A stretch of DNA of 7,076 nucleotides from Planctomycetota bacterium (GTDB lineage: Bacteria; Planctomycetota; PUPC01; JABMSA01). The DNA is taken from positions 1 through 7,076 of the forward strand of contig JABMSA010000469.1 of the NCBI GenBank assembly GCA_013202185.1. Reading direction: 5' to 3'. The translations under genes and the position numbers were made by a program. Of the stretch, positions 1 to 6,305 are shown in pieces. Positions within the stretch are counted from its first letter, which is position 1. Each line of letters opens with the position of its first letter. Under the pieces are notes generated by a model. That model was given only the letters and a program-made list of their open reading frames with translations, did not search any database and was not told where the DNA came from.

Positions 1-591
1 CTCTTCGCCACGCTGGATACCTGCACCCGTGCCTGGCAGATGGACGATCAGCGCAGGGTGCTACTCAGCGATACGGTCGGGTTCATTCGCCGCCTGCCGC
101 ACCACCTGGTGGCGTCGTTTCATGCAACGCTCGAAGAAGCCACTCAGGCCCAGCTCCTGCTGCACGTGGTCGATGCCGGCCACCCCGGCTGCGAAGGCCA
201 GATTCGCGCCGCCGCCGACGTCCTCCGCCAGATTGGCTGCGGCGAAAAGCACACGATCGTTGTGTTCAACAAGATCGACACGGTCGAAAGGCCCTCCGAC
301 ATCCCGCTCCTCAAGGCGGCTCATCCCGACAGCGTTGAAGTGTCGGCAAAGACCGGTCGCGGCCTGGACCGGCTCACCGCCCGGGTGAAGGAGATCCTCG
401 ACGAGCGCGAGATCGAGATAAAAGTGGACGCCGACTGCGGCAACGGCAAGCTCTTCGCGTTTCTCGCCGAGAACGGCCGCGTGCTGGAGCGCGAGTTCAT
501 CGACGATTCCGTAAGGCTGCGTGCACGCATCCAGCCCAGGCACTACGGGCAGATCAAGCGCATGGCACGCGCGGCGGTAAGGGTGAACTGA
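1..591 (+). CDS. hflX: GTPase HflX, C-terminal part (5' end outside window)
   Basis: The reading frame is open from base 1 and ends with TGA at 589-591, giving 196 residues of a protein cut by the window edge. Seen directly: an LFATLD stretch at local residues 1-6 (switch I/G2 region of HflX-type GTPases), DTVGF at 24-28 (G3), NKID at 90-93 (G4) and SAKTG at 115-119 (G5). The run FIRRLPHHLVASF right after G3 is highly characteristic of HflX. The last 60 or so residues match the usual HflX C-terminal domain. The missing part should hold the HflX N-terminal domain and the P-loop. In other bacteria HflX binds the 50S subunit and splits or rescues stalled ribosomes in the cytoplasm, notably after heat stress. 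The ATG at 40 is internal and not the start. A same-strand gene follows after 34 bases, so co-transcription is possible. Confidence 0.95.
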   Translation, partial: LFATLDTCTRAWQMDDQRRVLLSDTVGFIRRLPHHLVASFHATLEEATQAQLLLHVVDAGHPGCEGQIRAAADVLRQIGCGEKHTIVVFNKIDTVERPSDIPLLKAAHPDSVEVSAKTGRGLDRLTARVKEILDEREIEIKVDADCGNGKLFAFLAENGRVLEREFIDDSVRLRARIQPRHYGQIKRMARAAVRVN

Positions 592-625
592 TCAGCCGCA
601 GCTTCACAAGTCAAAGGCAAAAGCG

Positions 626-1657
626 ATGATCACCAGGAGCATTGCAATCTCGGCGCTGATCGTTGCCGTTTCCCTGCCGCTTCACGCCCAGGAGCAGGAG
701 TACGACTGCACCGCCTGTAAGGATACCGGCAAGATCGTATGCCACATCTGCAAGGCCCGGCAGGGGTTGTGGTGCAGCGAGTGCGCATCGCGCTATGCAT
801 GCCCTTTTTGCAGCGGAATCGGCTGGATACTATGCACAAGCTGCGGAGGTGAAGACGCTAAAGCCGAGCTGACATTCCTGCTCGAACAGCGAGACAAGCG
901 CGACAAGATAGGCCAGGCCGTTGGCACAAACCTGCGCTGCATCGAAACGGCGTGGTTCAGGCTGTTCACCGACATCGACCACCGCAAGGCCCACCAGTAT
1001 GCGCTGATCCTCGAGACATACGCCGAAAAATACAACGCCACATTCGGTAACGAGCCCAAAGACAAGCTGTGGAAAGACAAGTGCGACGTCTATCTTTTCC
1101 AGCCGCGCAAGGCGTTCGTGAAGTTTGCCGTAACCGTAGACGGCAGGCCGGAAGCAGCCGGATCCGGCGGCTACTCGTATCCGTCGCCCGCGGGGCCGCT
1201 CATCGTACTGTTCAACGAATCGCGCACCGACGACGACACACTCCGCACTATCATCCACGAGCTTGCACACGTGTTTCTCGCCGTCTACCACGGCGACTCC
1301 ACGCTCCCCGTGTGGGTGCACGAGGGCATCGCGCAGCGGTTCGAGTTCACCCATAAGCCCGAGACATCCCGCCGCAAGGAAGCGGCCAGGCGAATCAGGG
1401 AAGCCCTCAACGCCGGCAAGCTCATGCCCCTCCGCGAGCTGGCCGAGGTGAAATTCGGGCCCGCCGACAACCTGCCCTACGCCGCAGCCTGGAGTGCGAT
1501 CGACTTCCTCATGACCACCGACAAGCCGGCATTCGTGAAGTGGGTCAAGCTGATGAAAGAGGGGCAGGACCAGCACAAAGCCTTCGAAGCCGCCTTCGCC
1601 CGCCCGCTCGGCGCCGCCAGCCGCGCCTGGCGGGCCCAACTCGGCAAGCAGAAATGA
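626..1657 (+). CDS. Secreted MA-type (gluzincin-like) zinc metalloprotease-like protein with five CxxC pairs
   Basis: The product is 343 residues. Residues 1-21 form a signal peptide with a hydrophobic core and likely cleavage after LHA, which supports the ATG at 626; a modest AAAGG lies at 613-617. Residues 28-73 carry five CxxC pairs (C28/C31, C39/C42, C50/C53, C59/C62, C70/C73), some followed by Gly as in DnaJ-type zinc-binding repeats (CPFCSGIG). After a helical linker comes HELAH at 211-215, then VHEGIA at 231-236. H211 and H215 with E233 would be the zinc ligands and E212 the catalytic base, the layout of peptidase-MA-like gluzincins. The full triad is intact, so an active enzyme is plausible, but the substrate is unknown. 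Since it is exported, the cysteine part may bind metal or be disulfide-bonded. It could be a lipid-free periplasmic or extracellular protein. The family call is by motif, without a database search. Confidence 0.85.
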   Translation: MITRSIAISALIVAVSLPLHAQEQEYDCTACKDTGKIVCHICKARQGLWCSECASRYACPFCSGIGWILCTSCGGEDAKAELTFLLEQRDKRDKIGQAVGTNLRCIETAWFRLFTDIDHRKAHQYALILETYAEKYNATFGNEPKDKLWKDKCDVYLFQPRKAFVKFAVTVDGRPEAAGSGGYSYPSPAGPLIVLFNESRTDDDTLRTIIHELAHVFLAVYHGDSTLPVWVHEGIAQRFEFTHKPETSRRKEAARRIREALNAGKLMPLRELAEVKFGPADNLPYAAAWSAIDFLMTTDKPAFVKWVKLMKEGQDQHKAFEAAFARPLGAASRAWRAQLGKQK

Positions 1658-1673
1658 GCAGCCGCCCGGCTGC
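1658..1673 (+). repeat. Hairpin directly after the protease stop codon
   Basis: GCAGCC at 1658-1663 and GGCTGC at 1668-1673 are perfect inverted repeats around a four-base GCCC loop, starting at the base after the TGA. No T-run follows at once; a run of five T occurs only at 1696-1700. It is therefore a weak candidate for an intrinsic terminator and may instead protect the 3' end of the transcript. Confidence 0.4.
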
Positions 1674-1702
1674 AAACCCAAACGATCACCCCAGATTTTT
1701 CC

Positions 1703-1731
1703 TTGCAACTCGCGGCGCGCCGCGCTACAAT
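1703..1731 (+). promoter_or_regulatory. Sigma70-type promoter for the large exported protein
   Basis: TTGCAA at 1703-1708 (4 of 6 matches to the -35 consensus) and TACAAT at 1726-1731 (5 of 6 matches to the -10) are separated by exactly 17 bases. Transcription would start near 1738, giving a leader of about 24 bases that contains GGAG at 1751-1754, seven bases before the ATG at 1762. Spacing and position fit well and indicate that the large gene is transcribed independently of the protease gene. Confidence 0.7.
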
Positions 1732-1761
1732 CTACATGGCAAGAACAACCGGAGCCATCCA

Positions 1762-4491
1762 ATGAGAAAATGCAGCGGCAACAAATCGGTCGTCGTGAGG
1801 CCCGCGGCCCGGACGCTGGCTGTGGTCGCGGCGGTGTTGCTGCAGACGGCCAGCGCGGCTGAGGCGGCCGGCGGAAGTAATCTGGCAAAAGAGGTGCTCG
1901 CAATGACCGGCGCCCGCACGAGAATCGTTTGGATGCACAACGTGGGCACCGCAGCCGGCAACAAATGGGACGCCATCACCGCCGAATACGAGCTGATGGG
2001 CTTCGACACCGACGAAGGCAAGGCGCGCGTAATCCTGCCGGGTCCGGCCAGCTTTGCCAATTGCAACATCGCGCCCGACGGAAACCAGGTGCTGTTCACC
2101 GATATGACAACCAACATGATATACGCGGTGGATTGGGACGGCAAGAACAAACGGAAATTGGTGAAGGGCTACGTGCTGCACCCGTGGAAGGATCCCAAGA
2201 CCGGCCTCTCGTGGTTCTATGCCGGCAACACATACAGCGCCGAAGAGGTGCATCGCTACCGGCTCGACGACCCGAGCATCCGCGAATTGGCCTTCAAGCG
2301 CGCCGCACACACTTTCACCGTTTCGGCCGACGGCACCCACGCGGGCAGTGAGTTTCCGTGGCCCAACGCCGGCGTGGCGATCCTCCCGAACGGCTCATGG
2401 AAGCAATACGGCAGCGGATGCAACGGCTGCATTGCACCCGACAACAGCTTCCGGTTCTTTCACATGGGTGAAAGCGTCGGCCACCAGGGCGTGATGATGT
2501 ACGACGCCGGAGGAGCCAACAAGCGCCAGGTGTGGTTTAAGAACATACCCGGCATGGAAAGAGAGCACTCGTGGATTCCGCGATGGAGCACCGATGTCCG
2601 CTTCCTTACCCTCAACTGCCCCATTGGCGGTGATAAGGCAGAGATCTATCTCGGACAGTTCGACGAAGAATTCACCAAGGTAGTGCGCTGGATCAAGATC
2701 ACCGACCAACCTGGGCATGACACAAAAGCCTACTGCTGGATCGCCCGCGGGCTGGGATCATTCTCCGGGGAGGCGCCGCTTGCGGTCGAAGTGCCGCCCG
2801 GACTCGCGCCAAAGGGCAAGTGGCTGTGGGATTACGGCGACGGCACCCGGGAAACATCATCCAAGGGCGCCCACACTTACACCAAACCGGGGTCCTATAC
2901 CATCACCGCCCGAAGAGGAGACGTCTCCATCAGGGGGCGGGTCACCGTTTATGATCGCAAGGCGCCGCGCGTGACCGCCGCGCGCCTCCTCGACGACACC
3001 CACGTGCTGATTACGTTCGACGAACCGGTGCGGCTCAAGAACGCAAAGGTCGCGCTCTCGCACGGGCCCGACCTCGCACCAACGGCCGCCGCCAAGAGCC
3101 TCAAACTCGACGGCGAAGGGATCGAACTGGCCATCGAACTCGACGCCGCCGTCCGCGAGGGCGACGTCCTGATCTTCGACGGCATCTACGACCGCGCACT
3201 CGAGCCCAACGCCCTCGATAAGAAACCGGTTGTCATCACTCTCCCGCCCTGGCCAAGAGATCGCAGGAAACTCGTCTTTCTGTGGGAGACTTCCTACGCC
3301 TCCAACATTTATTTTGACCGGGCCGCCGACGCGTTCCGGCCCGTCAGCCTCCGCACGATCGGCATGGTCCGATCCAACCGTTACGGCGCGATGCTGTTCG
3401 AAGGCGGCGCGGCCGCCACGCCCAACACCGGCGGAGCCATATTCCGCACATGCACCACGGCCGACCAGCTCGGCATCGAGGCCACCATCACGCCCGCCGC
3501 CGCGCAGCAGGGCGATCTGATGGCACCCACGCGGATCATCACGTGCAGCACGTATCGCAGAGGCAAGGAGCAGGTCAATTTTGCCCTCCACCAGGAAGAA
3601 GACCTCCTCGCACTGTACATCCGCAACGGCACATCCGCGTCCGGAAAGCCCGGCAAGCTCCAGCGCGTGCGGCTGTGTACTCTTCCCCAAGACACCCCCA
3701 GCCACATCGTAGTAAGCTACGCGCCCGGCGACCTCGCCTGCTATCTCAACGGCCGGCAAGTGAAGCAGACCGACGAAGTGGAAGGGAAACTGAACTGGGG
3801 CAGAGAGCCAAATGGCGAACGAATTCACTTCGGCGGCGCCGCAAAGGGCAGCGTGGTGCGAGAGGCATGGAAGGGTGCGCTCGAGGGAATCGTGATCTAC
3901 GGCCGAACGATAACCGCCGAAAAAGCACGCAAGGATTACGACGAATACGCGAAAAGATTCCTGGACCGAAAACCTGTCGAGCAGCTTCGGGTGCGGGCAA
4001 AGCTCGTGGCAAGATCGAACGTGCCCAACGCAGCCGACATAGCACCATACCACAGCGCGCTCGTTGTGTGCGAGTACGAGATCGAGGAAATGCTCGACGG
4101 CACATACGAGCCGAAAAAGATCCGCGCGGCAATGTGGGGGCTCGTGCACAAAAGGAAAACACGCCTTGCACGCGCCAAGCCGGGCGACGTAGGCGAGCTT
4201 GCGCTCGAGAAGTTCACCGATCATCCGGAGCTGCAGAACGAGGCCATGCAAGACACATTACCCGAAAACTTCGACCTCACGCTATACGTCGAGCCGGCCC
4301 AGCCCGAGCCCGAGCCGGCCAGGCCCACCGGCTCCGCCAGGGGCAGGCTGAGCCTCGCAAAATCCTACCTCGCCGCAGGGATGAAAGAAAAGGCAAAGGC
4401 CATCTTTGTCGAGATCGTCCAGAACTACCCCGAATCGGAACACGCCAAGGACGCAGCGAAACTGCTGGAAAAGCTTAAAGACGGGAAATGA
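1762..4491 (+). CDS. Large exported mosaic protein: TolB-like propeller, PKD, Ig-like, LamG-like and TPR-like parts
   Basis: The product is 909 residues from the ATG at 1762, chosen because GGAG sits seven bases upstream, a promoter lies just before it, and residues 1-35 form a signal peptide (basic start, then a hydrophobic stretch ending in ASAAEAA). Longer in-frame starts, for example at 1540, would overlap the protease gene. Residues about 45-325 show TolB/PD40-like propeller repeats (IAPDGNQVLFTDM, IYAVDWDG). Residues about 333-397 are a PKD domain with the WDYGDGT core. About 400-495 looks like a bacterial Ig-like domain (VLITFDEPV). About 503-735 resembles a LamG/concanavalin-A-type sandwich, ending in WKGALEGIVIYGRTIT. 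A Pro-Glu linker near 844-853 leads to a TPR-like helix pair at about 860-905. No catalytic motif is evident. A surface or periplasmic carbohydrate- or protein-binding role is likely; the ligand is unknown. No membrane anchor or sorting signal is visible at the C-terminus. Confidence 0.85.
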   Translation: MRKCSGNKSVVVRPAARTLAVVAAVLLQTASAAEAAGGSNLAKEVLAMTGARTRIVWMHNVGTAAGNKWDAITAEYELMGFDTDEGKARVILPGPASFANCNIAPDGNQVLFTDMTTNMIYAVDWDGKNKRKLVKGYVLHPWKDPKTGLSWFYAGNTYSAEEVHRYRLDDPSIRELAFKRAAHTFTVSADGTHAGSEFPWPNAGVAILPNGSWKQYGSGCNGCIAPDNSFRFFHMGESVGHQGVMMYDAGGANKRQVWFKNIPGMEREHSWIPRWSTDVRFLTLNCPIGGDKAEIYLGQFDEEFTKVVRWIKITDQPGHDTKAYCWIARGLGSFSGEAPLAVEVPPGLAPKGKWLWDYGDGTRETSSKGAHTYTKPGSYTITARRGDVSIRGRVTVYDRKAPRVTAARLLDDTHVLITFDEPVRLKNAKVALSHGPDLAPTAAAKSLKLDGEGIELAIELDAAVREGDVLIFDGIYDRALEPNALDKKPVVITLPPWPRDRRKLVFLWETSYASNIYFDRAADAFRPVSLRTIGMVRSNRYGAMLFEGGAAATPNTGGAIFRTCTTADQLGIEATITPAAAQQGDLMAPTRIITCSTYRRGKEQVNFALHQEEDLLALYIRNGTSASGKPGKLQRVRLCTLPQDTPSHIVVSYAPGDLACYLNGRQVKQTDEVEGKLNWGREPNGERIHFGGAAKGSVVREAWKGALEGIVIYGRTITAEKARKDYDEYAKRFLDRKPVEQLRVRAKLVARSNVPNAADIAPYHSALVVCEYEIEEMLDGTYEPKKIRAAMWGLVHKRKTRLARAKPGDVGELALEKFTDHPELQNEAMQDTLPENFDLTLYVEPAQPEPEPARPTGSARGRLSLAKSYLAAGMKEKAKAIFVEIVQNYPESEHAKDAAKLLEKLKDGK

Positions 4492-4557
4492 AAAGCAGTC
4501 GGTTGCACCGGGCAGGCGAGATCCCCGAACGGCCTCCGCAATAGTTCTCTTCCCTCC
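4492..4557. other. Convergent intergenic gap without clear terminator
   Basis: Sixty-six bases separate the stops of the large exported protein gene and the glycosyltransferase gene. The only inverted repeat seen is CGGT/ACCG around a three-base loop at 4500-4510. Read on the minus strand, a TTTT follows some nine bases after it. This is too weak to call a bidirectional terminator, so the two transcripts may overlap at their 3' ends. Confidence 0.4.
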
Positions 4558-5973
4558 TCACCCCAGCCATCCGCTCACCGTGCCGGAGATCGCACGCCTC
4601 GCCGCCGGCGTGTAGGCGAAGTAGAACGCCACGCAACATCCCAAATAACAGGGCCAGAAGAGCCGGCGCCAAGCCGTCCCGGTGAGCACCGCCAGGCGGT
4701 CGTCGAGCTGCACCATCCCGTGCGCGGCTATCACGAATACCAGCGGCTCGATGGGCAGCCGATACCCCGGCGAGGCGATGTGGATCACCAACCCCGCGCA
4801 GAACGCCGCGATCATTGTCGCCGGCAGTGCGCGCACGCGCCACCGGCCGCCGCGCCTTGCAAGTGTGTGCCACAGCCCCAGTGCGAAAAACGGCGCGGCG
4901 ATCACCCATGTGAGGTGCACGCGGCCCGTTGTGCTGTCGATGAAATAAATCAGCCTGAGGAAGTTTAGTGCGAGGATCTTCGCCGCCAGCGCCGGGTCGG
5001 CCTTCAGGCGCCGCAGCTTGCGGATGTAGATCAGCCGATTGATCGCCGTTTCGCTAAGCTCGGCGCGCTCGCGCCCGGTCAACAGCCAGTGGGTGTCGTT
5101 GTTGTCGGGATACAGCCGCGTGCTGATGTTGCCGGTGTCGCCGACGGTGGACATGAAGTTGAGGCCCCCCTGAGTGGCGACCGTCGGGCCGATGCCCTGC
5201 ACGGCGTTGCGGATCACCCACGGCGCGACGACCGCCGCGCATACCAGCACCACGATCAGCGCGCGGTGCAGCCCGCGCCGGGTGGTTTCGTCGTCGGGGC
5301 GGCATGCCACGCGGAAGATCACATAAAAAGGAGCGAAGATCAGCAGGATCGGCTTGCAGAGGATCGACAGCCCCCAGAACACGCCGGCAAGGATGGCCGG
5401 GTGCAATCGGGTGCGGTCGGAGAAAGCGCGGGCGAGAAAGTAAGCCGCGCCCATCAGCAGAAAGATGTAGAGCGGCTCGCGGTAGAAGTTGGTGAGGCCG
5501 GAGTAAAGCGGCACGGTGGCAAGCGTCAGCAGGCCGGTGATGACCGGGACGCGCGCGTCATCGGAGGCCTTCGCCGCCAGGAGCACGGCAAAGAGCGCCG
5601 CACCCGCCAGCCACAGAGCGTTGGCCATTCCGACGATCCCATAGCCGCTCCGCCCGACAGTGATCGCCATCGCCAGGACCAACGGGTGCAAGGGAGCGTA
5701 GTCGGCGCAGGGCTCGAGCGGCGCGCGCTCCTTTGGGATGTGTGTCTTCTTGTCCCATTCTTCACCGTCGCCCCAAGTGTATGTCTTGTGCCGGATGAGA
5801 TTCAGCGCGAGCTGTTCGAACGTCTTGCCGTCGTCGGCGGGATGCACGCCGCGAATAGCCACAACCGCAACTGCCACTGCAAACACGGCCGCAGGCACGC
5901 CGATGCGGACCAGGGCGGGGCGAGCGCCGAGGAACCGACCAATGGGGCCGTCCGGTGGATGGCTCGTTTTCAT
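4558..5973 (-). CDS. Polytopic GT-C glycosyltransferase, ArnT/PMT-like (GT39/GT83 type)
   Basis: The product is 471 residues starting at 5973 (MKTSHPP), with roughly 11 hydrophobic segments. Family members transfer a sugar from a polyprenyl-phosphate donor to lipid or protein on the outer face of the inner membrane. Seen directly: the first membrane segment at residues 22-40 is followed at once by Asp47-Asp48, in the place of the catalytic Asp of the first external loop in GT-C enzymes. Further on come YAPLHPLVLA, REPLYIFLL, GLSILCKP, APWVIRNAVQG with GGLNF soon after, and near the end YRLPIEPLVFV, an order typical of this family. An in-frame ATG at 6099 would add 42 residues without family resemblance and run through the promoter of the divergent RNA, so 5973 is preferred. 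AGAGGTG abuts the ATG, too close for a normal ribosome-binding site. The gene converges with the large exported protein gene. Donor and acceptor cannot be told from sequence. Confidence 0.88.
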   Translation of the reverse strand: MKTSHPPDGPIGRFLGARPALVRIGVPAAVFAVAVAVVAIRGVHPADDGKTFEQLALNLIRHKTYTWGDGEEWDKKTHIPKERAPLEPCADYAPLHPLVLAMAITVGRSGYGIVGMANALWLAGAALFAVLLAAKASDDARVPVITGLLTLATVPLYSGLTNFYREPLYIFLLMGAAYFLARAFSDRTRLHPAILAGVFWGLSILCKPILLIFAPFYVIFRVACRPDDETTRRGLHRALIVVLVCAAVVAPWVIRNAVQGIGPTVATQGGLNFMSTVGDTGNISTRLYPDNNDTHWLLTGRERAELSETAINRLIYIRKLRRLKADPALAAKILALNFLRLIYFIDSTTGRVHLTWVIAAPFFALGLWHTLARRGGRWRVRALPATMIAAFCAGLVIHIASPGYRLPIEPLVFVIAAHGMVQLDDRLAVLTGTAWRRLFWPCYLGCCVAFYFAYTPAARRAISGTVSGWLG

Positions 5974-5980
5974 CACCTCT

Positions 5981-6010
5981 ATTCTACCGCCGGCACCGGC
6001 AAATGGCCAA
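5981..6010 (-). promoter_or_regulatory. Putative promoter of the glycosyltransferase gene (leaderless arrangement)
   Basis: On the minus strand TTGGCC (6010-6005, 4 of 6 matches) and TAGAAT (5986-5981, 5 of 6 matches) are 18 bases apart. Seven bases lie between the end of the -10 and the A of the ATG at 5973, so the expected transcription start falls on or beside the start codon. This would explain why no well-spaced ribosome-binding site is present. The spacer is very GC-rich, which lowers certainty. Confidence 0.45.
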
Positions 6011-6055
6011 GGATTTCGGACGAGGCAACACATGGCGCATTTTTCAAAAAACCTA

Positions 6056-6084
6056 TTGACATTGGCCGGGCTGTGGTGTAGAAT
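6056..6084 (+). promoter_or_regulatory. Strong sigma70-type promoter of the small-RNA unit
   Basis: A perfect TTGACA at 6056-6061 and TAGAAT at 6079-6084 (5 of 6 matches) are separated by exactly 17 bases, the best promoter in the window. Transcription would begin near 6091. AT-rich sequence lies upstream at about 6040-6055 and could act as an UP-like element. No convincing reading frame begins in the first 200 bases downstream, so the promoter drives an untranslated RNA or a long leader. Confidence 0.8.
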
Positions 6085-6090
6085 ATCTAT

Positions 6091-6186
6091 CTGAGTCAAA
6101 GAGTACGTTCATGGCGCGGCTCTCGATCTCCAGACGAGCTTCCTCCCTCCCTCGTCGGAGCCCTCGTGAGCCGTCGCCTTTTTTTT
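6091..6186 (+). ncRNA. Probable small RNA (or terminated leader) with one long hairpin and pyrimidine-rich loop
   Basis: The predicted transcript is about 95 bases, from the start site implied by the promoter at 6056-6084 to a run of eight T. After about 20 unpaired bases, GGCG (6113-6116) pairs with CGCC (6175-6178) and CGGCTC (6117-6122) with GAGCCG (6168-6173), with one bulged T at 6174. Beyond an internal loop, CTCC (6128-6131) pairs with GGAG (6157-6160) and GACGAG (6133-6138) with CTCGTC (6151-6156), with one bulged A at 6132. The top is a 12-base loop, CUUCCUCCCUCC (6139-6150). About 20 base pairs in one nested hairpin between a promoter and a T-run are strong evidence for a real RNA. 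I do not recognise a known RNA family. The loop resembles anti-Shine-Dalgarno loops of base-pairing regulators. Alternatively it is an attenuating leader of the radical SAM gene. Confidence 0.7.
6113..6186 (+). terminator. Intrinsic terminator closing the small-RNA unit
   Basis: The GC-rich outer stem (6113-6122 with 6168-6178, ten pairs and one bulge) is followed immediately by eight T at 6179-6186, the layout of a factor-independent terminator. The only gene upstream on this strand ends at 4491, with an opposing gene in between, so the terminator serves the transcript started at about 6091. In the other model it would hold back read-through into the radical SAM gene. Confidence 0.75.
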
Positions 6187-6305
6187 GTTCGCCCCACCTG
6201 CCGCGCAGCATCAATATTTCACACGCCGGAAAAGGAAAAACCTGGAACTTTCGCGACCTTCGTGCGTCTATTTTTGTAGGAACAGCATAGCCACGGAGCA
6301 TACGA
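6187..6305 (+). promoter_or_regulatory. Untranslated region and ribosome-binding site before the radical SAM gene
   Basis: These 119 bases lie between the T-run and the radical SAM ATG. GGAG at 6295-6298 stands seven bases before the ATG at 6306 and is a well-placed ribosome-binding site. An in-frame TAG at 6288-6290 excludes longer versions of the protein. The only promoter-like pair I see (TGGAAC about 6243-6248 and TCTATT about 6267-6272, 18 bases apart) is weak, so it is open whether the gene has its own promoter or depends on read-through from 6091. Confidence 0.6.

Noticed and set aside
1540..1761. Upstream in-frame extension of the large exported protein (ATG at 1540)
   Set aside because: It overlaps the protease gene in another frame and would bury the signal peptide, ribosome-binding site and promoter that point to 1762.
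830..1903. Long minus-strand reading frame of 357 codons
   Set aside because: It lies opposite the protease gene, which has clear motifs and a signal peptide; high third-position GC creates such open antisense frames.
2857..4251. Long minus-strand reading frame of 464 codons
   Set aside because: It is opposite the PKD/LamG region and has no recognisable domain; explained by codon bias of the real gene.
3450..4478. Plus-strand frame of 342 codons inside the large exported protein gene
   Set aside because: Very Arg-rich and low-complexity, a frame-shifted shadow of the real protein.
4500..4510. Small inverted repeat between the convergent genes as a terminator
   Set aside because: Only four base pairs, and no T-run directly after it on either strand.
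5089..6081. Plus-strand frame of 330 codons opposite the glycosyltransferase
   Set aside because: Lacks domains and is rich in Arg, Gly and His; the opposite strand encodes a clear membrane enzyme.
5974..6099. Longer glycosyltransferase starting at 6099 on the minus strand
   Set aside because: The added 42 residues have no family resemblance and cross the strong divergent promoter; the first membrane segment follows normally from 5973.
6111..6290. A 59-codon plus-strand reading frame starting at 6111 and ending at TAG 6288-6290, a possible precursor peptide
   Set aside because: There is no ribosome-binding site, it runs through the RNA stem and T-run, and its Arg/Ser/Pro-rich composition looks like chance reading of structured GC-rich DNA.
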